NCBI GenBank assembly: GCA_030426955.1
Contig: JAUHXS010000010.1
Coordinates: forward strand, 1-64,000
DNA length: 64,000 nt
DNA from: Bacteroidia bacterium
GTDB lineage: Bacteria; Bacteroidota; Bacteroidia; Chitinophagales; JAUHXS01
Direction: 5' to 3'
The number at the start of each line of letters is the position of its first letter. The stretch's first letter is position 1. The position numbers were made by a program, and so were the translations under genes. Positions 18,329 through 27,873 of the stretch are shown here, in pieces. The notes under the pieces were generated by a model that was not told the DNA's origin, ran no database searches, and worked only from the letters and a program-made list of their open reading frames with translations.

Positions 18329-20077
18329 ATGAGATCAAGACTCAATATTGTTATAAAAATATTAATTCTAATTGGTCTATTCTACGCAATATACAACCAA
18401 CTTTTTGTTAACAACGACATAAATCAACTTTTACAAACTTTTTTTGGCAACGTAAACCCATTAAATATAGCGTTGCTTGTTGTCCCCCTACTGCTTGTTG
18501 TTATTAATTGGTCTCTAGAAGCTTCAAAATGGAAATATTTAATAAAAAAAAGGCAAAACATATCCTTTTTAAATGCTTTAAAGGCAACTTTAAGCGGGCT
18601 CACACTAGGGTTGTTTACCCCCAATCGTATAGGGGAATATGGTGGTAGGGTCTTGTTTTTAAAAAAAGACAAAATAAATGGCTTTATCTTAACTACCATT
18701 GGTAGCTACAGTCAAGTTACGATCACTTTGATTGCTGGACTGATCGCTTTATTTTTTGCTTTACCAAAAGATCTAAATTCATTTATAGATATTCCAGTTT
18801 ATATTTTGCAACCCGCTATAATATTTTTACTAGGCATCGTTTTTCTTGTCTATTTTAACATCCACAAAATGCCTACCAGTTGGATACCTTGGAAAATAGC
18901 TCAAAAGCACCTTAGTATATTAAACCTTATTCGTTTTAAAGATTTGTTTATTGCCCTTCTACTTTCACTTTTTAGATTTACCATATATACGGCACAGTTT
19001 TTGCTGCTATTATATTTACTCGGAAGTGAATTCCCTATATTAAAAGGACTAATGATGATCAGTATTATATTTTTAGCACAGACCATAATTCCCACAATAG
19101 CATTGGCAGAGCTTGGAATAAGAGGGAATTTAAGTATTTTCTTTTTAGGAATGCTCACAGATAATATTTTAGCCATTTTACTAGCTTCGACCTTGTTATG
19201 GATTATTAATTTGGTCATACCTTCTTTAGCTGGTTTGTTTTTTATCTGGAAGCATAATTTCTCAAAAACATTTAGCCTTAAGGCTTTCCCTTCATTAAAA
19301 CGGGCTTTTTTATTAGGTCTAATAATTATTGTGGGCTTTATTTCTGCTGAAGCACAAAGTGACTGCAGTATAAAGAATACTGCGTTTAATATTGGTGAAG
19401 AACTAACTTATAAAGTAAACTATAACTGGGGTATGATATGGATTGGTGCTGGAGAGGTAACATTTAAAGTAAATACTGCTATCTATGATAAAAAGTCCGT
19501 ATTTCATTTTACTGGAATTGGTCAAACATACCCTAATTACGATTGGTTCTTTAAAGTACGTGATCGCTATGAGTCTTATTCCAATAGAGAAACACTCCTT
19601 CCGTATAGATTTATTAGAGATGTTAAAGAAGGCAGCTACGAGATACTTCGAGATATGACCTTCGACCACAAGGCTAAAAAGGCTCATACAGATAAGGGGG
19701 ACAAAGATTTAGCGGAATGCACTTACGATGTTGTTTCTGTAATTTACAAGTCTAGAAATATTGATTTTAGCAAATGCAAGGTCGATGAAGTGATTCCAAT
19801 TAATATATTTTTGGACTACCAAGTATACCCCATATATATAAGATATAAGGGAAAAGAAACCATCAAGACAAAGCTAGGTAAGTTTGATTGTATCAAGTTC
19901 AAACCGCTTTTGGTAGACGGTACTTTATTTGAAGGTGGAGAAAACATGACCGTATGGGTAACAGATGACGCAAACAAAATTCCCATCAGAGTAGAATCTC
20001 CAATTATAGTAGGCTCTATAAAGGTAGACTTGATCTCTTACGATAATCTTAGAAGTGATTTTACCTCTAAGCATTAA
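18329..20077 (+). CDS. Flippase-like (LPG synthase TM family) fused to DUF3108
   Basis: 582 residues. Residues 1-310 form a multi-helix membrane domain of the lysylphosphatidylglycerol-synthase TM/UPF0104 type (motifs LGLFTPNRIGEYGGR and LAELGIRGNLSIFF). Residues 324-343 (RAFLLGLIIIVGFISAEAQ) look exactly like a signal peptide. Residues 346-575 resemble DUF3108, a periplasmic beta-rich domain. No in-frame ATG occurs at the junction, so this reads as one polypeptide and probably a fusion of two neighbouring genes. The first half may move an isoprenoid- or phospholipid-linked substrate. The function of the second is unknown. Confidence 0.75.
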   Translation: MRSRLNIVIKILILIGLFYAIYNQLFVNNDINQLLQTFFGNVNPLNIALLVVPLLLVVINWSLEASKWKYLIKKRQNISFLNALKATLSGLTLGLFTPNRIGEYGGRVLFLKKDKINGFILTTIGSYSQVTITLIAGLIALFFALPKDLNSFIDIPVYILQPAIIFLLGIVFLVYFNIHKMPTSWIPWKIAQKHLSILNLIRFKDLFIALLLSLFRFTIYTAQFLLLLYLLGSEFPILKGLMMISIIFLAQTIIPTIALAELGIRGNLSIFFLGMLTDNILAILLASTLLWIINLVIPSLAGLFFIWKHNFSKTFSLKAFPSLKRAFLLGLIIIVGFISAEAQSDCSIKNTAFNIGEELTYKVNYNWGMIWIGAGEVTFKVNTAIYDKKSVFHFTGIGQTYPNYDWFFKVRDRYESYSNRETLLPYRFIRDVKEGSYEILRDMTFDHKAKKAHTDKGDKDLAECTYDVVSVIYKSRNIDFSKCKVDEVIPINIFLDYQVYPIYIRYKGKETIKTKLGKFDCIKFKPLLVDGTLFEGGENMTVWVTDDANKIPIRVESPIIVGSIKVDLISYDNLRSDFTSKH

Positions 20078-20141
20078 TTAAGTCCTAAAAAAACATTAGT
20101 TTAACAATCTGTTTATTTTTATTTAACAGATTGATATATCA

Positions 20142-20777
20142 ATGCACCTAATTGTAATATCTAATGAGAGTGGTATTCTAGAAGAGTATATTCAGGTAAC
20201 CAAACTCTTCGAAGAGGGCCTGATGTACTTCCATCTACGAAAACCCAACTTTCCCAAACACCTATTAGAGGAATATATTAATAATATTCCTAAAGAATAT
20301 CATGACCGCATTATAATTCACTCTCACTACGATTTGTGCTTAAAGTACAATCTAAAAGGCATCCATCTTACTAAAAAACATAAGAAAAGGCCTTTTCAAA
20401 CTTGGTTGAAGATTCTATATTTAAAACTGAGGCGAAGAGAAAAGCTTACCATCAGTGCAACCATTAGATCGCTCAGAGAGATCAACCCTACTATCAAGAA
20501 ATACAGCTATACTTTTATAAGTCCAGTATTTAGACCTTCCAAAAGAAAGAAAAGCAAACCGTTTAACGAGATAGAACTGCAAGAAAAGCTCTACCGAACT
20601 AACTATAAGATTATTGCTCTTGGTGGTGTCAGCAAAGATCATCTAACTGTCGCTAAAAACATAGGCTTCCATGGTGTTGCCATACTAAGCTATATATGGA
20701 AAGACAAAGATCCAATTGGTGCATTCAAGAACATTAAACTTGCATTGCTCCATCAAGAAGCAGGATACGCAGCTTAA
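20142..20777 (+). CDS. ThiE/TenI-family protein (thiamine phosphate synthase-like)
   Basis: 211 residues with a TIM-barrel pattern of the TMP-TENI family: strand 1 MHLIVISNE, the segment IIIHSHYDLCLKYNLKGIHL, then ATIRSLREI, FISPVF and the phosphate-binding IALGGVSKDHL. The usual G-x-x-x-x-T-x-T-K loop is altered to FISPVFRPSKRKKSKPF, so classical ThiE catalysis is uncertain and a TenI-like role is possible. It overlaps the 3' end of the riboswitch-controlled TonB receptor by 4 bp on the opposite strand. That neighbourhood supports a thiamine link. Confidence 0.7.
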   Translation: MHLIVISNESGILEEYIQVTKLFEEGLMYFHLRKPNFPKHLLEEYINNIPKEYHDRIIIHSHYDLCLKYNLKGIHLTKKHKKRPFQTWLKILYLKLRRREKLTISATIRSLREINPTIKKYSYTFISPVFRPSKRKKSKPFNEIELQEKLYRTNYKIIALGGVSKDHLTVAKNIGFHGVAILSYIWKDKDPIGAFKNIKLALLHQEAGYAA

Positions 20778-23218
20778 AAATTAAGCGTCAAGTTAAGCAA
20801 GAAGTTTGTTCCTGCTTGTGGATACAAATAGTTTTCCGATATCGTTTCTCCCCCAGCGATATAAGCAAATGTGTAACCATTAGAGGCATACTCTAGGTTG
20901 AAAACATTATTTATTTGAAGACTTACGTTAAGCTCTTTGAATAATTTATTTTTCAAGGCATAGTCCAGTCTTGCATTATTCAACCAATATGCATCAAGCG
21001 TTTTACTTTCATCAGATGTATTATCTAAAAATTGCTTGCCTACATATTTAGACTGCCACGTTAAAGCAACATTTTTGATTGGCTTATAAGTAACAACACC
21101 TGCTCCAATAACACTTGGTGAAAAAGCAATATCTGTATTGGTATAAATAATTTCTTCTTGAGAGAAATCATCGTAGTTATCTACAAAAGCTTTAAAGTTT
21201 TTGATTTTATTTTGGCTCAAGGTTGCATTTCCAGAAACTTCTAGTTGTTTGCTTACTCTATATCCAGCAACTAGCTCAAGACCAGCTCGGTAACTTTGAT
21301 CTATATTCTGCCTAGTATACGCACCAACATCATTAACCTGACCAGTCAAGACCAACTGATTTTTGTAGTTCATGTAATAGATATTACCTAAAATTGAGAA
21401 ATTGTTTAGCAATCGCTCTGCACCGACCTCAATATTGTGTAAAGTTTCGTGCTTAGGTCTGCTTTGGGGTGTTGATTCTGTATAGTCATTTCTATTGGGT
21501 TCTTTGTTCCCAATACCGTAATAACCATACACTCTATACTTGTTTGGCGTACCATAGTTAAAGCCGATTTTCGGATTAAAAAAGTTCAATTGATCTGTTT
21601 GCTGTACATTGTTCAAATTATTGTCGAACCCAAGAAAGCTGTACCCTACATTCCTATACTGCAAATCTATGTATGCACTTAAGTCATCACTTAGCAGATA
21701 ATCTGCCTTCAAGAAAGTATTAAAGTCTGTTTTAATTGCATCATTTTCGTAGTATCGATCATATATTTCGCTATTGCTAGCATACTCTGCCCAAATGATC
21801 TCACCAAAATGAGCGCCTAGGTATTGATTCCAGGCGCCACCAAGTGTCACATTTATTCTTTTTTGATTGTTATAATTAGCTGAATACGTAAACCCATAAT
21901 AGTCATTATCCAACCACCTTCTTCTTATAATATCTGAATTTGTAATGGTATCGCTACCAACAGTTACTGGATCTAGTCCATAATCAGCGAGATCATCCTG
22001 AGGACGATATTGTTCAAAGTACCCTCTGCCATAAGTGTAATGCAAAGCGCCATTTGCAGACCAGTAATTATTAAAAGAATGAGAGTATATTAATTGGTAG
22101 TGATCTTGTTGGTAATTATCAACTTCATTTTCATATAAATAGTAGTTAAACGTACGCCCCGAATTTCTTAGATTTTCTGCTTGTTCAGGTGAATAAAAAT
22201 TATTAGCAATGACAGCCTCAATTCCTACCGCATCATTCTCTAATTTTGCTTCTGGCGTTCCCCACCAAGATTGATACGTGATCTCTTTTCCAGAAATAAT
22301 ATTAAACTTTAGAATATCTTTTTTTCCATAATATCCTGCCGATAAAAACATGGACTTTAAATCTGAACTTGCTCTATCAATGTAACCATCTGAAGTGATT
22401 TTAGAAAACCGTCCATCAATCGTAAATTTTTCATTAATCAAGCCTGTTCCAAAACCAACAGAGTTCTTCAAAGTATTAAATGATCCATAGGTACTACTTA
22501 GTGTTCCGTAAGGATATTGATTTAAACCTGTAGTTTGCATACTAATTGAACCTCCAAAAGCTCCGGCCCCATGCGTTGAAGTTCCTACTCCTCTCTGAAT
22601 TTCGATATTATCTGTTGATGCTAATAAATCTGGCATATTGACCCAAAAAACGCCCTGAGACTCTGCATCATTTAATGGAATACCATTAATTGTCACATTT
22701 ACACGAGTAGCATCGCTTCCCCTGATACGAATACCAGTATAACCCACACCGGCTCCGGCATCTGATGTAACAACCGTTGATGGTGTGTATCGCAACATGT
22801 ATGGAACATCCTGCGCAAGGTTCATTTCATCAATAGTCTCCTTTTTTATCTGCTCATTTGCTATCGGGGACTTGGCATTAGTTCTGGTTGCAGCGACGAT
22901 TACCTCATCTGTTAATACATTTCTTCTAGGTAAAACAATATTTAAAAAAGTGTCAGACTTTAAATCCAACTTGAGTGTATAGACTTCATAGCCAATATAA
23001 GTAACCTGCACCACATATAAGTCTGGCTTTATATTTTCTATTGAAAACTGACCATCCAAGCCAGTATAGCTACCTTGATACAAAAACTCAATAAATACAC
23101 TTGCCCCAGGCAAAGGCTGATCACTAGCATTATCTATGACTTTGCCCTTAATACTATATTGCCCAAAGAGATTAAGAGATAAAAAAAAAGAAATGGCTAC
23201 GAATAGGATAATTCTCAT
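20774..23218 (-). CDS. TonB-dependent outer-membrane receptor under TPP riboswitch
   Basis: 814 residues. Signal peptide (1-19), then a carboxypeptidase-regulatory-like beta domain (about 22-100, GKVIDNASDQPLPGASVFIE), a plug domain (about 125-230, GYTGIRIRGSDATRVNVTINGIPLN is its core region) and a 22-strand-type barrel ending in Phe (LLNLTLNF). The TPP riboswitch 52 bp upstream and the neighbouring PnuC-like and thiamine-binding genes indicate uptake of thiamine or a precursor, as for the known OMthi receptors of Bacteroides (inference from context). Confidence 0.88.
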   Translation of the reverse strand: MRIILFVAISFFLSLNLFGQYSIKGKVIDNASDQPLPGASVFIEFLYQGSYTGLDGQFSIENIKPDLYVVQVTYIGYEVYTLKLDLKSDTFLNIVLPRRNVLTDEVIVAATRTNAKSPIANEQIKKETIDEMNLAQDVPYMLRYTPSTVVTSDAGAGVGYTGIRIRGSDATRVNVTINGIPLNDAESQGVFWVNMPDLLASTDNIEIQRGVGTSTHGAGAFGGSISMQTTGLNQYPYGTLSSTYGSFNTLKNSVGFGTGLINEKFTIDGRFSKITSDGYIDRASSDLKSMFLSAGYYGKKDILKFNIISGKEITYQSWWGTPEAKLENDAVGIEAVIANNFYSPEQAENLRNSGRTFNYYLYENEVDNYQQDHYQLIYSHSFNNYWSANGALHYTYGRGYFEQYRPQDDLADYGLDPVTVGSDTITNSDIIRRRWLDNDYYGFTYSANYNNQKRINVTLGGAWNQYLGAHFGEIIWAEYASNSEIYDRYYENDAIKTDFNTFLKADYLLSDDLSAYIDLQYRNVGYSFLGFDNNLNNVQQTDQLNFFNPKIGFNYGTPNKYRVYGYYGIGNKEPNRNDYTESTPQSRPKHETLHNIEVGAERLLNNFSILGNIYYMNYKNQLVLTGQVNDVGAYTRQNIDQSYRAGLELVAGYRVSKQLEVSGNATLSQNKIKNFKAFVDNYDDFSQEEIIYTNTDIAFSPSVIGAGVVTYKPIKNVALTWQSKYVGKQFLDNTSDESKTLDAYWLNNARLDYALKNKLFKELNVSLQINNVFNLEYASNGYTFAYIAGGETISENYLYPQAGTNFLLNLTLNF

Positions 23219-23270
23219 TACACTTGTTTTATTTAATTAACAGGAGCAAGAGATTATCTCAACAATAATC

Positions 23271-23362
23271 TGACCACTTTCCCTTCGTCGGCATTATCCG
23301 CATCAGGTTATAAGGGTATAATCTCAGCCTGTTCGTCAGCTAGTGAACAAGCACCCCTGTTT
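23271..23362 (-). promoter_or_regulatory. TPP riboswitch (THI element)
   Basis: On the minus strand the conserved THI-box landmarks appear in order: CAGGGGTGC, the stem around TGTTCACTAGCTGACGAACA, GGCTGAGAT, ACCCTT, ACCTGATGCGGATAATGCC and GAAGGGAAAG. The pyrimidine-binding CTGAGA and pyrophosphate-sensing helix sequences are intact. It ends about 52 nt before the TonB receptor start, so it should shut off that gene when thiamine pyrophosphate is abundant. Whether control is by termination or by start-site masking is not clear. Confidence 0.95.
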
Positions 23363-23432
23363 GAATGGTGCAAATGTAAGAAACTTTAAATTGAAATTGC
23401 ATAGTTCCTGATTAAAAGATTGATTTACCACC

Positions 23433-23504
23433 CGCTTCGTCGCTAAAGCTATGAAGCGTAAGCGACCCTACCCCTCCTATCCCGATAGCTATCGGGAGGA
23501 GGGG
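23433..23504. repeat. Dispersed palindromic element, CCCCTCC/GGAGGGG type
   Basis: Two hairpins lie side by side: CGCTTC/GAAGCG (23433-23458) and an almost perfect inverted repeat at 23471-23504 (CCCCTCC-TA-TCCCGATAGC against GCTATCGGGAGGAGGGG). It directly follows the kinase stop codon. The outer layout ACCACCC...CCCCTCC...GGAGGGGAA is shared with 29441-29470, so this is probably a REP-like repeat family that may also act as a terminator. Confidence 0.5.
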
Positions 23505-23507
23505 AAT

Positions 23508-24020
23508 TCAACTTCCCAAAATATTATCTATGATTTGAATAGCTTTTTTTGTGCGAGCCTCCCCTTTGCCAGAAATGATATCATAATCTAAAGCCTGCAT
23601 ATTTAAATTTTGCTTATACATGTTAAATAGTGCTTCTCTTTTATGCTCATCTTCTCTTTGTCTATCAGCTTGCCAAGGCAAATCCGGTGATAGTAATAAA
23701 TATTTTCCACTAGATTGTTGCTTCAACTCATCGATAATCCATTGTGGGCATTCATTAAACTTATCTTCTAACCAAACTTGAATTACTGATAAATCCGTAT
23801 CACAGATTACATGTTTATTTTGTTGGAGTACTTTCCTTTCCCTCGCAATCTGTTCTTTGGCAATTTTTATCACATCATCAAAAGTATATGGTCTGCCTAA
23901 CTGTTCAAGATATTCTCTAGCCACTTCCTCAACTAAAGGTAATTTGTAATGGATAGCTAACGCTTTTGACAAGGTTGTTTTCCCTGTACATTCTGGACCA
24001 ACTATCGCAATCTTCATCAC
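23508..24020 (-). CDS. P-loop kinase, NadR-like (AAA_28), in thiamine operon
   Basis: 170 residues. The Walker A motif GPECTGKTTLSKA lies at residues 8-20, followed by EEVAREYLEQLG and an ICDTDLSVIQVW strand typical of NadR-type ribosylnicotinamide kinase domains. The family phosphorylates a nucleoside-like substrate delivered by PnuC-type carriers. It overlaps the PnuC-like gene by 4 bp. Given the adjoining thiamine-binding protein and TPP riboswitch, it may trap thiamine or a precursor, but a nicotinamide riboside role cannot be excluded. Confidence 0.75.
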   Translation of the reverse strand: MMKIAIVGPECTGKTTLSKALAIHYKLPLVEEVAREYLEQLGRPYTFDDVIKIAKEQIARERKVLQQNKHVICDTDLSVIQVWLEDKFNECPQWIIDELKQQSSGKYLLLSPDLPWQADRQREDEHKREALFNMYKQNLNMQALDYDIISGKGEARTKKAIQIIDNILGS

Positions 24021-24565
24021 CAGTTCATTAATCCATTAATGGCTAGACCTGTATAGAAAAGGTATAATACCGCCGAAATATATAATCCTCTTTTGGCATA
24101 TAAATATATGGACACTGCGTCAATCACGATCCAATAATACCAATTTTCCTTGTACATATAAATCATCAAAAACGTCCCGATAAAACTAAATATAGTTGTA
24201 AAAGAGTCAATATAGGGAAGCTTGGCATCCGAAAAGCGTTTTAAAGCACTAGCCATTAAAAATACTCCCAGGACACTCATTCCGAGTAGTAGCAAATTAG
24301 TTTCAACGTTTAAACTAGATGAAACAAAACTCGAACTATTTCCCCAGGTATACCAACCGTAAATGCCAGTTAGAAAGTAAAAACCATGCAAAATGGTTTC
24401 TGCAATTAGCTTCTTTTGATAACACAAGTAAAGAAAAACAACAGAAGCGGAAATCGCAAATAGCCAACACCAACTATTACCATAAGTAATTAAAATCGTA
24501 TAGAGCGCTGAACAGATTACTGCGAAAATCTCAACGAGTAATAATTTATTTTTAAAAAAACTCAC
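24017..24565 (-). CDS. pnuT: PnuC-family transporter, probably thiamine type (PnuT)
   Basis: 182 residues with about seven hydrophobic helices and PnuC-type motifs: GFYFLTGIYGWYTWG in the middle and WYYWIVIDAVSIYLYAKRG near the end. PnuC proteins carry vitamins by facilitated diffusion coupled to intracellular phosphorylation. It overlaps both the thiamine-binding protein gene (4 bp) and the kinase gene (4 bp), implying translational coupling. The thiamine assignment comes from the context; nicotinamide riboside is the alternative. Confidence 0.8.
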   Translation of the reverse strand: MSFFKNKLLLVEIFAVICSALYTILITYGNSWCWLFAISASVVFLYLCYQKKLIAETILHGFYFLTGIYGWYTWGNSSSFVSSSLNVETNLLLLGMSVLGVFLMASALKRFSDAKLPYIDSFTTIFSFIGTFLMIYMYKENWYYWIVIDAVSIYLYAKRGLYISAVLYLFYTGLAINGLMNW

Positions 24566-24834
24566 TTCTTCAACTGCTCAGGTAGTTCTTCCCTAGTTAA
24601 ATTACCTTTCCCAATTTTGATCATAAACATGGCTTTATGCTCCTCGAGTATTTTGTAAATATGATCTTTAAGTGCATTCATCACTACATCATATTCTCCA
24701 AATATTTGTGAGCTCATACCGTTGACCTCTATTTGCAGACCATCAATTGGCTTGAGCCGTTCTATAAAATATATAATAATAGATTTGTAATTTTCTGTTA
24801 AAGGATAAAGGCTTATATCAACACTTATTTGCAT
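24562..24834 (-). CDS. Thiamine-binding protein, MTH1187/YkoF family
   Basis: 90 residues with the ferredoxin-like pattern of the MTH1187/YkoF (UPF0045) thiamine-binding family: an opening strand ISVDISLYPLTENY, then VNGMSSQIFGEYDVVMNAL and a final helix. Family members bind thiamine or its pyrimidine moiety in the cytoplasm. It follows the LD-carboxypeptidase stop directly and overlaps pnuT by 4 bp. It is the strongest gene-level evidence that this operon handles thiamine rather than nicotinamide. Confidence 0.75.
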   Translation of the reverse strand: MQISVDISLYPLTENYKSIIIYFIERLKPIDGLQIEVNGMSSQIFGEYDVVMNALKDHIYKILEEHKAMFMIKIGKGNLTREELPEQLKK

Positions 24835-25752
24835 TTATAAAAATTTTAGATAATTATTCTCTGATACGTTTAACTCAATTTCAGCACCCATTTTCAAAGC
24901 ATGGTTACCTTTTATATGCCCAGCAGGAAAATGATAACAAACAGGATAATCATATTCTGCCGTATGTTCCTGAATAATTTCCTCCGCTGATTTTCCGAAT
25001 GGAACTGTATTATCATTCATATCGGTCATTCCACCAACGACTAAGCCTGCCAACTTGGAAAGTTTTCCAGCTCGCTTTAATCCAATAATCATTCTATCTA
25101 CATGATAGAGATATTCGTCTAAGTCTTCTATAAATAAAATTTTACCCTCTGTATTGATATCGCTTTTAGAACCAATAACATTGTAGAGTAAAGACAAATT
25201 ACCCCCAATGAGTTGCCCTTTTGCTTCCCCAAGTCGGTTTAGTTCATCGGAACGAAAGTGGTACTGAATATTTTCTCCAAATAAACATCTCTTAATCGTT
25301 TCTATTGCTAAATTCTCTTTCCCATCTTTAGGAAATTGAATTGGCATATCCGAATGGAGCGTTTGAATTTGATAATTACTATGAATATGCGTATGCAAAA
25401 CGGTTATATCACTAAAACCAATAATCCACTTAGGGTTTTGTTTGAAGGTTGAAAAGTCTAATCGATCTACAAATCGAACACACCCGTATCCACCGCGAGC
25501 ACACATAACTCCTTTAACACTATCATCATCCAACATCTCCTGAAAGTCTTCAGCCCTGGCTTTATCATTACCAGAGAACTGATGATACTCTGTTCCAATT
25601 GTTTTTCCAATCTTCACACTCAAACCCCATGATTCTAAAATCTTAATTGCTGGAGAAATTTCTTCCAAAGAAATCTTCTTAGCAGGAGCAGTAATGCCAA
25701 TTGTGTCTCCAGATTTTAAGTAAGGTGGTATGATCATTTCCAAGTTGCTCAT
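24835..25752 (-). CDS. LD-carboxypeptidase (peptidase family S66)
   Basis: 305 residues. The family opens with [16 protein letters not shown]. The nucleophile Ser114 lies in IGFSDIT, and the catalytic Glu and His are expected in the [15 protein letters not shown] and [10 protein letters not shown] segments. The enzyme trims the terminal D-Ala from tetrapeptide stems in murein recycling. The stop codon abuts the thiamine-binding protein start, so it heads the transcript, a linkage without obvious metabolic logic. Divergent from metG with a 60-bp gap. Confidence 0.9.
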   Translation of the reverse strand: MSNLEMIIPPYLKSGDTIGITAPAKKISLEEISPAIKILESWGLSVKIGKTIGTEYHQFSGNDKARAEDFQEMLDDDSVKGVMCARGGYGCVRFVDRLDFSTFKQNPKWIIGFSDITVLHTHIHSNYQIQTLHSDMPIQFPKDGKENLAIETIKRCLFGENIQYHFRSDELNRLGEAKGQLIGGNLSLLYNVIGSKSDINTEGKILFIEDLDEYLYHVDRMIIGLKRAGKLSKLAGLVVGGMTDMNDNTVPFGKSAEEIIQEHTAEYDYPVCYHFPAGHIKGNHALKMGAEIELNVSENNYLKFL

Positions 25753-25775
25753 TATAACTTATTCCCTCCAAATAC

Positions 25776-25783
25776 TATCTTTG
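25776..25783 (+). promoter_or_regulatory. Putative -7 box for metG
   Basis: TATCTTTG matches the Bacteroidota -7 consensus TAnnTTTG exactly and lies 29 bp before the metG ATG. No convincing -33 TTG was found about 20 bp further upstream, so support is partial. Confidence 0.35.
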
Positions 25784-25812
25784 CACAAGTTACAAAATTC
25801 ACCTTTATCGAG

Positions 25813-27873
25813 ATGAGTGAGCCTAAAAGATATATGATTACTTCTGCGTTACCTTATGCCAATGGGCCTATTCATATTGGTCATTTAGCGGGTGCGTATC
25901 TTCCAGCGGATATTTATGCTCGGTATATGAGGCTAAAAGGCAAAGATGTAGCTTTTGTTTGTGGGTCTGATGAGCACGGCGTACCTGTAACACTTCGCGC
26001 TAAAAAAGAAGGAATTAAGCCACAACAAGTGGTTGACAAATACCATACGATTAATAAAAAAGCTTTTGAAGATTTCGGCATCAGTTTTGATATGTACCAT
26101 CGTACTTCTGATCCATTACATCACGAAACGGCTTCAGCATTTTTTAAACATTTATATGATAAGGGTGTTTTTGTTGAAAAAGAATCGAAGCAATATTACG
26201 ATGAACAGGAGAAGCAATTTTTAGCCGATCGATACATTGTTGGTACTTGTCCAAAGTGTGGCAATGAAAATGCTTATGGCGATCAATGTGAAAAGTGTGG
26301 CTCTACTTTAAGTCCTGAAGAATTAAAAAATCCGAGATCTGCACTGAGTGGGAATCAACCGATTAAAAAGAAAACAAAGCACTGGTATCTTCCTTTGGAC
26401 AAAATTCAAGAAGAATGGTTGGAGGAATGGATAGATAGCCACAAGCCCAAAGGTAACAAACAAGAAACAGAAGAGTGGAAAACTAACGTTTACGGACAAT
26501 GCAAATCATGGCTAGACCAAGGATTACAACCCCGTGCCGTCACCAGAGATCTAAATTGGGGTGTTCCGGTTCCAATTGATGGCGCCGATGGCAAAGTTTT
26601 ATATGTCTGGTTTGATGCACCTATTGGCTATATTTCTGCTACCAAGGCATTAGAGGGTTCGGAGTTTCGAGTTCATAATTCAGAGTTTTCTTGGAAAGAC
26701 TATTGGCAAAATAAGGATACCAAGCTATTACATTTTATCGGCAAGGATAATATTGTTTTCCACTGCCTGATTTTTCCAGCTATGTTAAAAGCCCACGGTG
26801 ATTACATTCTGCCCGAAAACATTCCTTCTAATGAGTTTATGAACTTGGAAGGGGATAAAATTTCGACTTCTAGAAATTGGGCAGTATGGCTTCATGAATA
26901 CTTAGAGGATTTTCCAAACAAAGAAGACGTTTTACGCTATTGCCTGATTAGCAATATGCCTGAAAATAAGGATAGCGAATTCACTTGGAAAGATTTTCAA
27001 GAGAAAAATAACAGCGAGCTAGTAGGCATCTTAGCTAATTTCATTAATCGTGTTGTGGTATTGACACATAAATATTTTGATGGGGTTGTACCTGAAGGCT
27101 ATGAATTTAATGAAACATTAAGACTAAAAATTGAACAAAGTACCAATGTGATTGATAAGCATATTTCATCATATCAGTTCCGCGCGGCCTTGCAAGAGTT
27201 CATGAATATTGCACGAGAGGGAAATAAATACCTCACTGATGCTGAGCCTTGGAAACTAGAAAAAGGTGACCCTAAAATTCCTCAGGTACTATTCGATTGC
27301 ATCCAGGTTTGTGGTGTATTACAAAAGTGTATGGAAATATTTTTACCTTTTACTTCAAAGAAGTTGGCTACAATCTTAAAAATTGAAGAACCTCAGTTAC
27401 AAAATGTTGCTCCTGGAACTCAACTCGGTAAACCAGAACATCTTTTTACACGTATTGAAGACAAAGACATTCAAAAGCAAATCGACAAACTTCAAAATTC
27501 CAAAAAGCAGAATATGGAAGCTAATTCGTCAATCGTAAATCCGCAATCTGAAATTACATTTGATGATTTCATGAAAATGAATATTAAAGTAGGAACCATT
27601 AAATCAGCAGAAAAGCACCCTGATGCTGATAAACTTTTAAAACTGGAGGTTGATTTAGGTTCTGAGACTAGAACTATTGTCTCAGGAATTGCACAACACT
27701 ATCAACCTGAAAATATTGTCGGCACCCAAGTAAGTGTATTAACCAACCTAGCTCCTCGCAAAATTAGAGGCATCGAATCTCAAGGGATGATCTTAATGGC
27801 TGAAAACACGGACGGTAAGTTAGCTTTTGTAAGTCCCGACAAAACCGTTGATAGTGGAAGTGAAATTCGATAA
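25813..27873 (+). CDS. metG: Methionyl-tRNA synthetase with C-terminal tRNA-binding domain
   Basis: 686 residues. Class I motifs: HIGH at 21-24 and KISTS (KMSKS equivalent) near 353. A zinc-binding insert has two CxxC pairs ([18 protein letters not shown]). An EMAP/Trbp111-type OB domain follows from about residue 580 ([20 protein letters not shown]). Two oddities are in-frame segments [10 protein letters not shown] (encoded at 26661-26690) and [10 protein letters not shown] (27521-27556). Their DNA resembles this genome's intergenic spacer repeats and they probably represent tolerated insertions. It ends one base before the convergent esterase gene. Confidence 0.97.
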   Translation: MSEPKRYMITSALPYANGPIHIGHLAGAYLPADIYARYMRLKGKDVAFVCGSDEHGVPVTLRAKKEGIKPQQVVDKYHTINKKAFEDFGISFDMYHRTSDPLHHETASAFFKHLYDKGVFVEKESKQYYDEQEKQFLADRYIVGTCPKCGNENAYGDQCEKCGSTLSPEELKNPRSALSGNQPIKKKTKHWYLPLDKIQEEWLEEWIDSHKPKGNKQETEEWKTNVYGQCKSWLDQGLQPRAVTRDLNWGVPVPIDGADGKVLYVWFDAPIGYISATKALEGSEFRVHNSEFSWKDYWQNKDTKLLHFIGKDNIVFHCLIFPAMLKAHGDYILPENIPSNEFMNLEGDKISTSRNWAVWLHEYLEDFPNKEDVLRYCLISNMPENKDSEFTWKDFQEKNNSELVGILANFINRVVVLTHKYFDGVVPEGYEFNETLRLKIEQSTNVIDKHISSYQFRAALQEFMNIAREGNKYLTDAEPWKLEKGDPKIPQVLFDCIQVCGVLQKCMEIFLPFTSKKLATILKIEEPQLQNVAPGTQLGKPEHLFTRIEDKDIQKQIDKLQNSKKQNMEANSSIVNPQSEITFDDFMKMNIKVGTIKSAEKHPDADKLLKLEVDLGSETRTIVSGIAQHYQPENIVGTQVSVLTNLAPRKIRGIESQGMILMAENTDGKLAFVSPDKTVDSGSEIR

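Noticed and set aside
23271..23362. Cobalamin riboswitch upstream of a TonB receptor
   Set aside because: TonB receptors often have B12 riboswitches, but the CTGAGA and ACCTGATGCGGATAATGCC boxes are diagnostic of TPP.
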